Origin: Pyrus communis
Lineage: Eukaryota > Streptophyta > Magnoliopsida > Rosales > Rosaceae
NCBI RefSeq assembly: GCF_963583255.1
Contig: NW_026908883.1
Span: 1,302,001 to 1,366,000 of the forward strand
Direction: 5' to 3'
Length of the DNA: 64,000 nucleotides
Position numbers and translations under genes: made by a program. The notes under the pieces were generated by a model. It was not told the DNA's origin and made no database searches. It was given only the letters and a program-made list of their open reading frames with translations. Positions 21,471 through 33,000 of this stretch are shown piece after piece; position 1 is the first letter of the stretch, and each line of letters begins with the position of its first letter.

Positions 21471-23040
21471 TGTGGAGTTTAAAATTGGTTTGAGCATATG
21501 GTATCCCTGTTCTCGCGTCTCAGTAGTGGCATTCCATTCATGAGATCATATACATGTTAATAATTCCAGAAAGTGCCTTCTTTGATTATACATATGTGAG
21601 TATTAGTCTACATGTTTACATCAATCTTTTCACATATACTTAGTGTAGGAAGTGTAGTCAGAAAATCTATGTGAAAATAGAGTGTATCCAGTGAGGAATT
21701 GAGGGAATTCTCTAAGGCATGTTACTACATTCAAAATCATGTTTTAATTGATTAAATGAGAGCTCGTGAGTGGTGACTATGGTTAAGTATATGCTCGAGG
21801 GTAGGGATAACTAAATTCTATGGGAGTAGTAATCTATAATATGACATGTTGCATTGGAAATCCCTGAGGCAATTGTTGGAAGGTTTAGATTGTGTCTTGT
21901 TTGTTTTGTTTATTTCGTTTTGCTCGAGGACTAGCAAAAGCAAAGTGTGGGGGAATTTGATAGGAGCATATTTATGCTACTTAACTATGTTGTTTCCTTG
22001 CATTTAGTTAGTTAATTACTACTTATTATAGTCTTTTAAGTTATTTTCGTATGTTTGTAGGTCCTAATGGCAAAAGGAGCAAGAAAGTGCATTTTGGAGC
22101 CATTTGGAGCAGTTTTGGGCATCAATTGGATAGCTTATGAGTGGAGCAAGGTGGATGGACGAAATTGAAGTCAAGAGAGGCTAGGAAATGCTACAAATTT
22201 GGAGAAACAAGTTCAAATACAAAGAAGATAAGGAAAGAGCAAGAAATAAGGAACATTATCCAACCTTATCTTATCCTATCCTAGCTAACCTTATCCTTTC
22301 CTAAATCTAGCATTATCCTATCTTTTCTTATCCAAATCAGTTTGTGCCTTAATTCTAGCTATTTAGAAGGGATTAGTTATACATTTAAATACATAACTCA
22401 GATTCTAGAGACCTTATCCCTTGTGTGCTGCATATATGCCATTCCTTGGTGGTTTAGGCGTTGTAATTCATGTCCTACACCTATGCCATATGTCCTTATC
22501 CCTTTAGGCTTAGAAATCTATTCTGAAACATTCTTTCTAGAAGCCCTATCTTCCTCCTAAAAAGGTGCCGCACCTATTCCCTCTGGAAACCCCAAATCCC
22601 TGCCGTGTATTCCCTATCCCTTTCTCCCTTGGTTTCTGCCAAACCTTAACCTTTTTCCCCTAGGATTGTGCAATCCTTTTCCTTCAGAAATTGTGCAAGA
22701 CTTAGCCTATAAATATAAGACTTTGTCATAGGTTTCAACCATCCATTCATCCATTCACTCATTCATACATTCAGCCATCAAATACCATAATTCACACCAC
22801 ATCACCCTAGTGCCACAAGCAAGGAAGGAAGGAGAAGAGGACTTGTGCAATTTGCCATTCAAAGGGAGTGTCGTGCATGCCATTGGAGTGTGGAGCGTTT
22901 CTTAGTTCTTTCTATCCTTAGTTTTAGTTCAATGTTTACGTTAATTTGGTTTTCAACTATGATGAACATGTTGAACTAATTTCTTTTTAGTTAGAGGTGA
23001 ATTCGAAACCATGATTATATGTTTTATATGAATTGATTAC
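21471..23040 (+). mobile_element. Element 2 remnant: 3' end and partial LTR of a diverged relative
   Basis: 21471-21957 aligns with the last ~490 bp of the element 5 internal region (for example CATTCCATTCATGAGATCAT) but is clearly diverged. A polypurine tract AAAGTGTGGGGGAATT (21942-21957) precedes an LTR beginning TGATAGGAGCATATTTATGC at 21958, with a TATA box at 22708-22715. The LTR is cut at 23040 by element 3. It continues for 21 bp at 38244-38264, then is cut again by element 4. The 5' part of the element is missing. Confidence 0.85.
22708..22715 (+). promoter_or_regulatory. LTR TATA box (element 2)
   Basis: TATAAATA in CCTATAAATATAAGAC, in the equivalent LTR position to the other family members. 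Confidence 0.5.
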
Positions 23041-25557
23041 TGATGCGAGATTTACTTGACACTCAAATTAAACCCTCGTTTGACAATTGTAGTAGAATGG
23101 ATAAGTGAGGGATCGTTCTAGACCGGGGATTAGGAGGGCTTGCTAAAACCTTCTAAATTGACTTAAAAACATAAAAACTAAATTAAAATACTCTTAACAA
23201 GACTACTATGACTCAGAAAGGCTTTGAAAAACTCAAATTGTCTAAAACAATCAAATTGACTCAAATAGAAGCTAGAACTTGATTTAGACGAATTTGCAAT
23301 TGTTTATGACTCCAAAAGCTTAAAGATACAAAAATAAAACAAATACGAATGATTAAGACTTAACAAAATAGGGGGGGGAATTGTGGTTGGACGAAAAAAG
23401 ACAGAATATAATTAAAGGCAAAATGTAAATATGAATGTGATAAAAATATGGATGATGGAATAGCCAAGGGGTTCTTCTCCACACATGTTACACTTGCAAA
23501 ACAAAATTGATTCTCAGTTGGTCTTTCGATAAGTTATGAAACTCAATGCTCCAAGTTAATTAGGTCCGCTTACATTAACTGTCAGATTTCCCTAGATTCG
23601 TTGGATTGAATGGAATACGCATTACAACCAATTTATTCTTAATCAAAGTCCCTAACTATGGAATACGCATGATAGAGACATTCAACAAAGATCATTAAGT
23701 TCAACGGAAATCATAAACATTGACGAGGCATTCGTTACTATGGAATACGCATGAAACTTATGCCAAGAATTCGTTTAACGCGATTGTTTATAAGCAACCT
23801 CCACTACTTGTGAATATAAGTTCGTAACTATTAGGTGAAACTCACTTATATTCTAGCGTCATATTCATTCAAACGGTTAAACAAATTGAATCCACAACTT
23901 ATAAAATTCCAACCAAAAGTAATCAATTCAAATTGCAAGCATAAACATGTATTTTGAATCACCCCCTAGCTAAAGGGGGTTTAGTTCCTCATAACTTTGA
24001 AATCAAAGAAACACCTAAACATTCCAACAACTCAAACGTGAATTGTACGAACGTTTAGGCACTCTTCTCTTCCATTCTCATACGTACAAAACAAAGAGAA
24101 TTAAATTTAAACTTTGAAATCAAAGAAACACCTAAACATTCCAACAACTCAAACTTGAATTGTATGAACGTTTAGGCACTCTTTTCTTCCTCGTTGTTGT
24201 AGCACAAGGTCTAAGGTGAGCTTTGGGGATTATGTGAAGTGTTTTGGAGGGATGGGAAGTGGTTGGATAGTGGCTGCAATGAAGGAGAAAAACTGCACAG
24301 AAAATGGAAGGGGAATTGCGGCAATGGATGTGTATTTGTGTTGTGTGAAGTGTTGTGAATGGAAATATGAGATATGAATTGAATGGGGAGTGAATGAATG
24401 AATGCTAGGGTATTTATAGGGGTAGTGGAGGGAACATATGGCTGTTTGTTTAAGCATTTGTGTGGAGGAATGATGGAAAAACAGCTAGGACACATGTGAA
24501 AACTGGAATTGCACAAGGGGAGCAAAGGGAACCCACGGCAATTAGAGTTTGTTTGATGATGATGCATGTGATAGGTGGGAACAAAGGGTGAAACATGGCA
24601 CAAGGGGGCTTGAATGAATGATTGAATGTGCATGTGGATTTAAAGAAAGAATGGTGGTGTAATGATGAAGTGAATGCATGTGGAATTAAAAGGAGGAAAG
24701 CTGAAATTGTGAAGGGAAGGCACGACAATGTGTTTTGTAAAAGGGAAGATGGTGTGTGAATGCATGTGATTGTAATGTTTGTTGGTTAAAGATGCATGTG
24801 GATGTATTATACAATGGGAAAGTATGTGATTGAATTAAAGGATGCAAAGTGAATGAATCATGAATCATTGTGGATGAAAGGTGGAAGTGCATGTGTTGAT
24901 GACTAGGTTAGTGGGTGGAAATCTGAAAATGGCATATAGGAATGGGAGCTCACGGTTTGAATGTGTAAAGTGTGTGTGAATGCATGTGAAGATGCAATAA
25001 ATAATGCATGTAGGGTTAGGAAATAATGAAGAAATGCATGTGAGATGTTTGGAAAGGAATAAAGAATGAATGGTGGAAATGTGAGTGAATGATGTGCATG
25101 TGTGAGAATGCATGTGGAATTAAGAGGAGTATGGAAGTGAAATAAATGAATGATATGTTAAGTGATAAGTGAATGATATGTGGTGAGTGATAAGTGAATG
25201 GTTTGATAAGTGATAAATGAACTAGTTTAAAGGGCTAGGGTTTAAGTACATAGAATGGGCCTAAAATAGGTTGGTTTGTATGGCATAATGTGTTATGTGA
25301 TTGGGTTAGGGCCATTGTTTTGTGTCTTCAAGTGCATACAAGGCCTTCAAATTCGTCCATCCTCTTGGCTCCATGGATAAGCTATCCAATCCATGCCCAA
25401 AAATGCTCCAAATGGCCTCAAAATGCACTTACTTGCTCCCTAGGCCCTTAGAACCTGAAAACACACAAAAGAAGCATAAAGGACTAAAATAACGAGAGAA
25501 ACATAACGTAAATACACGAGAACAAGCCATTTAAGTCGCATGAATATGCTCCTATCA
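23041..25557 (-). repeat. 3' LTR of element 3
   Basis: 2517 bp, TG...CA ends (plus strand TGATGCGAGA to CTCCTATCA). TATA box reversed at 24411-24418. Two leader hairpins at 24014-24059 and 24131-24176. Three ATGGAATACGCAT repeats in U5, a marker shared with element 5. Confidence 0.95.
24014..24176 (-). other. Duplicated 46-nt leader hairpins (element 3 LTR)
   Basis: 24014-24059 and 24131-24176, each with CCTAAAC.TTC/GAA.GTTTAGG arms. The 5' LTR copy is at 36700-36745 and 36817-36862, where it would form the RNA leader. Confidence 0.6.
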
Positions 25558-25574
25558 AATACCCCCACACTTAG
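25558..25574 (-). promoter_or_regulatory. Polypurine tract of element 3
   Basis: On the element strand CTAAGTGTGGGGGTATT directly abuts the 3' LTR, as required for plus-strand priming. Confidence 0.8.
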
Positions 25575-26315
25575 CTTTTGCTAGTCCTCGAGCAAAACAG
25601 AATAAAAACGAATAAACAAAACGACACTAAACACGTAAAACACAACCTAAACCTTCCAACAACCGTCTTAGGGATTTCCAATGCACATGACATGTTAAAA
25701 ATCATCATTCTCACAGATTTTAGTCATCTTCACACTTAAGTACATTCTTAATCATAGTCACCATATACTAGTTCACAATTAAGCATTTAAAACCATGTTT
25801 TGAATGTAGTAATATGCCTTAGAGAATTTGCTCAATTCCTTACAAGATATGCACTCGATTTTCACTCAGAATTTCTAACTACACACTCTAATCTAGTCAT
25901 ATGTGAGAAGATTGATGTAACATGAAAACGAACACTCACATATAAGTATCACAAAGAAGGCAATTTCTGGAGTTAATAAGCATGTTTAGATATGATCTCA
26001 TGAATGGAATGCTACTACTTAGATGCGAGAACCAGTGACACCATAAGCTCATACCAAGTTCAAACTCCACAAATTGAAATACACAACACTCAAGATAGAA
26101 GTCAAGGGTTGTAACGGGGCTTGGGGTATGTGGATAACAAAGAAGGGATATGGAAAACAAAGGTTCTTAAAAAAAAATAGTGAGCAAAGCATTTGAATCA
26201 ACTTAGAATTCACTTTTGAATGAAAACTCAACTTTTGAACAAAAAGGGAGAATTTAGACAATTTACGCCCAGAATTTGTGTTTTGGAACCTTTCTTCAAT
26301 CACTTACATTTCTTT

Positions 26316-26349
<34 letters not shown>

Positions 26350-28686
26350 AATCTCAAAACATAAACACTTAAACATTCTCTCCCCCACACTTATTTTCTT
26401 TCATAATGTAACTCAAAAGGAATTCAATTAAGTCATGCTCACTATCTTTTGAGAACAAGGGTGGGGATTGTCCTAAACTAGGCTAGGTGAGGAAAAAGTG
26501 GGTTAACAAAGAACATGGGCTAACACGGCTCAACGGGGGTACAACTTACAACATATACGAAATATGGGAAGTGAGGCTATTTGGCTATGGTGGCAACTAC
26601 ACAACTTCATCTTGAATATGTGTTATGCAAATCAATAACATGCTTTGAATGAAATGGGCATGAGTTCTAGCATTTGGAACTATATGATGAAACGCCTTCT
26701 AAGTAGTAACCAAGCAAAGAATAATGAGATCATGCAACGACTTTAGAAAACAAGAAATCACAGATTATACTCTCCAAAGAACGTTATAGGCTCAAGTCTC
26801 TTAGGGTTGTAGCGTTTGTTTGAGTTCCTTCCTTCAAGCATGTTACAAAAACGAATTTTTTTTCTTTAATGATTGCATGTGAAGTCATACATTATAACCA
26901 TAACCAAGCATATACCAAGAGTAAATCAAACTGTTCTCTATGTTTATAACTCTTTCTAACCGTCATGCAATTACAAACCAAATCCTCATCATAACGTTGG
27001 AAGGTTCCCTAAGACACAAAAACAACTCAAAACACTCTTTTTAGGCTTTTCAAAAAAAAATGTTTTTCAAATTTTTATGTGATTTTCGGAGTTATAAAAC
27101 AAAACACGCTAAAACAGTTTAAAAAAAAACACCTTAAAAACATTTAAAACAGCAAGGAACAACACTTGAAGTTATGGGTGATAAAATTCAACGAATTTGC
27201 ATCAACATACTTAGTTACCCCCCCACACTTAAATCAAACATTGTCCTCAATGTTTTAAGCATAGATTCACACAAAGCATAAGTAAATACACAAAAAACAC
27301 TTAAACATACTAAACATGGCAGAATGTAATTAACAAAGAGAAGAGTTTTAGAGACGCAAATCTGGTTATAAAGTGTAAATTCCATCTTCTCCTTGGTAAT
27401 TGCATTGAGGCTTTTGATCTTTGTGATTCCACAGGCTTACTCTTGAACTGGTTTCTGCCCATCGTTGATTTTCCTTTGTGCTACTTCTTGAACTGGGCAG
27501 CAGGATGGTTCTTTTGGTCTCCCCCGAAGGTCTGAGCTTATCCCTTTTATCTGTTTCTTTGTTCAATCTTTCCAATTCGTATTGAAAAGGGTTGGAGGAT
27601 AACTCAGCCTATGTTTGTCTCCACATGCTTCAATGTATCATTTGCACTTGCCTTACTCGCTCCCCTTTGCAGAAGTGGTCCCTTCTCCGGAAGTGTATCA
27701 ACCGTTGAAGATGACTACTCGAGAGCAACGCTAGGTAAGCAATCAGGAATAGATTCCAGGCAGTTGGCTCCAGAACGGAAGACTGACTCCAAGTGCCGGC
27801 TGATTGCTTGTTTTACTTTGCCATGCGAGTAAGAACAAGGACAAAGAAAAAGACAGGGAAAGAGCATGATATGAGATACTTTTGCTTTTGACCTTGATGA
27901 TATGAGATACCTTTGCTTTTGAAGAAGCGGTGAATGAATCAGCACATGTATTTGTTGTGCTGTTTCCTCCTGGGTCATATGTACTCCAGGCATCTGGTAT
28001 CATCTTTGGGGAAGAAGAAAGAATTGAGTCTTTCGAAAGGCTTTGCTGGGAGTACGCCCTCAGAGGTGAGGGAGAGTTGGGCATTTTTCTTCAGGTTTGC
28101 CCTGCCATAAAAGACGAAGGTCGACATATATAGAGATAATATCAAGTGGTGGTACTTTTTACCTTTGTCGACAAACGTTTTGATCCCGCAAATCTGGCTT
28201 TTTGAAATAGTGGCGCCTCTTCGATCTCTGAACACGCCTCTTCGATTTCTGAGCAGGCGCCCTTTCGATTTCTGAACGACGCCCTTTCGCTTTCTGAACG
28301 ACACGTGGTAGTGCAGATGCGGCTCCTTTTGACAAAGCTGCACGCGTCTTCCGAAAAGCAGAGAAAGCGTCGCCGAACTTTGCGCTTGTCGGCTAAAGAT
28401 GTGTAGTTGTGATGATGGCCTCCACGTGTTGTCTGAAAAGAAGAAATCTTTTGACAAAGTTGAACGCGCCTTCTGAAAAGCCGAGAAAGCGTCGCCTAAA
28501 TTACGCCAGAGATTCCGGCTTTTTTTTTTTTTTTTTTTTTGAATTGGTGGACGCGTCGCCTTGGCTTTTTTATTGAGCTATCGATCACCACAACAAACAC
28601 ACTCTGCAGATTTCCCATTCTTGAAAATCGACTCCGGCCCTTTGAAATTTAACTCCATCCCTTCTCTTTGAACACTTTTAAAAAAA
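25575..28686. other. Element 3 3' region (noncoding) and antisense ORF upstream region
   Basis: I find no convincing sense gene. It holds a 31-bp poly-T run (26318-26348) and a reversed 3'-UTR module with a polypurine-like core (about 27080-27262). Near the antisense ORF it holds a TATATAGA motif (28127-28134), tandem ~22-bp CGCC-TTCGAT-TCTGA repeats (28213-28300), G-boxes CACGTG at 28302-28307 and 28423-28428, and a 44-bp direct repeat (28331-28374 and 28453-28496). Several short frames are open here on both strands; none has a recognisable motif. Confidence 0.5.
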
Positions 28687-29394
28687 ATGGCAAACTCATC
28701 GAACCTTAGCTTGGAATTGAGCCTTAGCAGTGATACGGGCGCGCCGCGTCAAGGTAACGTATGGCGCCCTTCTTTCTTTTCTTCTAACGGTCCTCTCACA
28801 GGTGAAGACTCCGTGATGCAGGACGCCACAACAGCTACAATAGTAGCTAGGAACCTCCTCACTCCAAAAGATAGTAGGCTGCTGTCAGGACGGTCCGATG
28901 AGTTGGCCGTTCAAGAGTCCCTCGCACTTAGTGTTCAGTGTGCGAGTTCTATGTCCAACATGGGCCAACGCCTGCTTGCCCGCTCCCGTCAGGTGGAATC
29001 ATTGATGGCAGAGGTGGAAAGTCTAAAGCAGGAGATCCAGCAGCTGAAGTATGAGAATAGAAGTTTGCACGTGCTTGCAAACAACTATTCGACGGGCATG
29101 AAGAGGAAGCTTGATGAGCTGCAAGAGTCTGAAGGTCGGATTCACAGTGACCGTCAAAGGTTCTCGTCTTTCCTCCAGAGGCACCTTTTTCCTGGCTCAT
29201 CCAGCGCTTGGCCAAGTATTGAGGCCTGGAATGCTCTATCTTCGATGCCTCCCGCTCCGATGCCTTCTGTTCCTACGCCTTCCGCTCCGATGCCTTCTGT
29301 TCCTACGCCTTCCACTCCGATGCCTTCTGTTCCTACGCCTTCCGCTTCAAGAGTAAAGCCACGTAGTGGGGCCTCAAGCAAACAACCTTTGTGA
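28687..29394 (+). CDS. Antisense coiled-coil ORF protein of element 3
   Basis: 235 residues, opposite in strand to gag-pol, starting at the ATG shared by all copies. It has the same plan as in element 1: Ser/Leu-rich start (SNLSLELSLSSD), a conserved middle (VMQDATTATIVARNLLTPKD), a coiled coil (QVESLMAEVESLKQEIQQLK), a basic KRKLDE, FSSFLQRHLFPG, then a proline-rich tail. It is ten residues longer than in elements 1 and 4 because one more 30-bp PTPSxPMPSV unit is present. No membrane segment. Cytoplasmic or nuclear location and function are unknown. The open frame and in-frame repeat changes favour a translated protein, but no transcript evidence is available here. Confidence 0.62.
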   Translation: MANSSNLSLELSLSSDTGAPRQGNVWRPSFFSSNGPLTGEDSVMQDATTATIVARNLLTPKDSRLLSGRSDELAVQESLALSVQCASSMSNMGQRLLARSRQVESLMAEVESLKQEIQQLKYENRSLHVLANNYSTGMKRKLDELQESEGRIHSDRQRFSSFLQRHLFPGSSSAWPSIEAWNALSSMPPAPMPSVPTPSAPMPSVPTPSTPMPSVPTPSASRVKPRSGASSKQPL

Positions 29395-30088
29395 AGCACC
29401 ATCTTTCTTTGTTTAGCAGTGCCTATCAATAAATCAAACATTTTCTCAATGTTACAATCATAGACTCACACAATTAATAAACAAACAAACAATAACAACT
29501 AAACAACCTAACAAGGCAGAAACGAAATAGCAACAAAGAGAAGAGTTTTTTTTTTTATTTTTTTTATTTTTTATCAAATTTTCGGAGTTTTATACCAAGA
29601 CAATATAAAACACACTAAAACACTCTAAAAACGCTTAAAACAGCAAGAAACAACATTCTAAGTGAAAGGCGAATAAATCCCACGAAATTCATGCAAATAC
29701 AACCCTAAACCCTTTTTTTATCAAATTTTCGGAGTTTTATACCAAGACAATATAAAACACACTAAAACACTCTAAAAACGCTTAAAACAGCAAGAAACAA
29801 CATTCTAAGTGAAAGGCGAATAAATCCCACGAAATTCATGCAAATACAAATTGTTTACCCCCCCACACTTAAATCAAACTTTGTCCTCAATGTTTTAAGC
29901 AGAAAGTCACAACAGAGCAAGCAAATAAACAAATACGAGAAAGAAAGCAAAGTAAAGGCAGTAAAGAAAAAGAAAGGAATAAAAATAAGTCTCTTAAAGG
30001 GGTTTCCAAGTTCTTCTCTATTCGGATGCATGGGTTGCCTCCCACGAAGCGCTTTCTTTTACGTCTTGCAGTCGGACGGTACCTCCGT
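29395..30088. repeat. Element 3 spacer with a tandem duplication
   Basis: 29571-29702 is repeated at 29718-29849 (132 bp, essentially identical). The copies are separated by CCCTAAACCCTTTTT-type filler that includes a telomere-like CCCTAAACCC. Other copies have this segment once. The post-pol hairpin is at 30026-30053 (element strand). Confidence 0.8.
30026..30053 (-). other. Conserved post-pol hairpin (element 3)
   Basis: AGCGCTTCGTGGGAGGCAAC plus CCATGCAT on the element strand, as in elements 1, 4 and 5; about 40 bp after the pol stop. Confidence 0.5.
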
Positions 30089-33000
30089 TTAAGCTTGACT
30101 AGGTTCCACGGCATGGAGGGGTACCTCCTCCACGACATGCTCCTCAAACATCTCGTAATAGGGCTTCAATCGATGCCCATTCGCTTTGAATTCTTGCTGC
30201 GTCCTTGAACTTTTGATTTGCACTGCACCATGAGGGAAAACATTAGTAACAACAAACGGGCCAATCCATTTAGAACGCAACTTACCAGGAAACAAACGTA
30301 GGCGAGAGTTGAAAAGTAACACTTTCTGCCCAACTGTGAAGGTCTTGGTTCGAATCATTTTATCATGGAATGCTTTGGTTTTGGCTTTGTACATCCGGGC
30401 ATTCTCATAGGCTTCATTCCGAATCTCCTCAAGTTCATTCAATTGGAGCTTCCTATGAACTCCCGCTGCATCTATGTCCATGTTGAAAATCTTCACGGCC
30501 CAATGTGCCTTGTGCTCTAATTCTACGGGCAAATGACATGGCTTACCATAGACGAGCCGAAAAGGTGACATCCCAATGGGTGTTTTGTATGCCGTACGAT
30601 ATGCCCACAGTGCATCATCTAAACGTAAGCTCCAATCCTTCCTTGTTGGTCCAACGGTCTTCTCCAAAATTTGTTTTATTTCTCGGTTAGACACCTCGGC
30701 TTGGCCATTTGTTTGAGGATGGTAAGGTGTGGAGACCTTATGGTTGACATGGTACTTTCTTAGCAACGCCTCAATGGTCCGATTGCAAAAGTGAGACCCT
30801 CCATCACTTATGATTACTCTCGGCATTCCAAACCTAGCAAAAATGTTAGTTTTCACGAAATCTGCAACCACCTTAGAATCGTTAGTACGGGTGGCTTTTG
30901 CTTCCACCCATTTAGAAACATAATCAACGGCTAGCAAGATATAAGTGAAACCATAAGATGGAGGGAAAGGGCCCATGAAATCAATGCCCCAAACATCAAA
31001 AATTTCAACATTAAAGACAGGGGTTTGCGGCATTTGGTCCTTGGTTCCTATGTTACCCATTCGTTGGCAATGATCACAAGACATACAAAAGGTTCTAGCA
31101 TCCCTAAATATAGTCGGCCAATAAAAACCACACTCTAAAACCTTGAGGGCAGTGCGTTGTGTGCCAAAATGACCACCACATGCATATGTGTGACAAAAGC
31201 TTAGAATTGAGTGAAATTCAGAATCATGCACACATCTACGTACAATTTGATCTGAGCAATACTTCCACAAATAAGGGTCATCCCAAACATAGAAACGTGC
31301 ATCATTTTTAAGCTTATCACGTTGGTGCTTGTTTAGTTCATTTGGAATTTGTTTAGCCACCAAGTAATTCACTAAATCTGCATACCATGGTTCACTTACC
31401 TCAATGGATAGCAGCTGCTCATCGGGAAAAGTTTCAGGGATAGGTACGGCATGTTCATGCTCCTCATGGATCATTCGGCTTAAATGGTCAGCCACTACAT
31501 TCTCGCTTCCTTTCTTATCCCGGATTTCAATATCAAATTCTTGAAGAAGAAGAATCCAACGGATAAGCCTCGGCTTTGCTTCCTTTTTCGTGAGCAAGTA
31601 CCTCAAAGCTGCATGATCAGAATAAACGATTACTTTAGTACCAATTAAATATGAACGGAATTTATCTAAAGCAAAAACCACAGCTAGAAGTTCTTTTTCC
31701 GTCGTGTAGTAGTTCAATTGGGCATCATTGAGAGTCCGAGAGGCATAGTATATGACATGCGGCCGCTTGTCTCTTCTTTGTCCTAGAACAGCTCCTAATG
31801 CATAGTCGGATGCATCGCACATGAGCTCGAACGGAAGGCTCCAATCTGGAGGTACAATAATGGGGGCCGAGACTAGCTTCTCCTTGAGTTGGTTAAATGC
31901 CGAATTACACTCTTCATCAAACTTGAATGGCACATCTTTTTGAAGCAATCGGCAAAGAGGGTTGGACATCTTGGAGAAGTCCTTGATAAAACGCCTATAG
32001 AACCCTGCATGGCCAAGAAACGAACGTACCTCTCTAACCGAAGTAGGAGAGGGTAAGTGACGTACAAGGTCTATTTTCGATTTATCTACTGCAATTCCTT
32101 TTTCTGAAACAATATGTCCTAAAACTATACCTTGTTTCACCATAAAGTGACATTTCTCCCAATTCAAGACAAGGTTAGTTTCAACACATCGTTTCAAAAT
32201 TAAGGTCAGATTATCCAAGCAATTATCAAATGAACTCCCAAATACACTGAAATCATCCATGAAAACCTCAATGATCTTTTCAACAAAATCGGAAAATATA
32301 CTTACCATACACCTTTGGAAAGTGGCCGGTGCGTTGCATAAGCCAAATGGCATGCGACGATAAGCAAATGCTCCAAAGGGACATGTGAATGTGGTATTCT
32401 CTTGATCATCCGGGGCTATCACAATTTGGTTATATCCAGAGTATCCATCAAGAAAACAGTAAAAAGCATGACCGGCTAACCTTTCGAGCATCTGGTCGAT
32501 GAATGGCAAAGGAAAGTGATCTTTCCTAGTCATGGCATTTAGCTTCCGGTAATCGATACATACTCGCCATCCAGTCTGAGTGCGTGTAGGCACGAGCTCA
32601 TTCTCATCATTCTTGATAACAGTTACTCCGGACTTCTTGGGAACGACTTGAACTGGAGAGACCCAACGGCTATCGGAGATAGGGTAGATCACTCCGCAAT
32701 CCAAAAGCTTGATTATTTCCTTCTTCACCACTTCCATCATCGGAGGGTTGAGACGGCGTTGAGCCTCTCGAGTTGGTTTAGCCCCCTCCTCAAGAAGTAT
32801 ACGGTGCATGCATGTGGTAGGGCTTATTCCTTTAATGTCGGCCAAAGTCCACCCTATGGCCGTTTTGTGCTCTCGCAGCACCCTCACAAGCTTCTCCTCC
32901 TCCATTGCCGTGAGACTTGATGAAATGATGACGGGCAATGTTTCGCCTTTTCCCAAAAACACATACTTCAAATGGTCCGGCAACGGCTTAAGTTCAAGCG

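Noticed and set aside
29703..29717. True interstitial telomere tract
   Set aside because: Only about one and a half CCCTAAA units.
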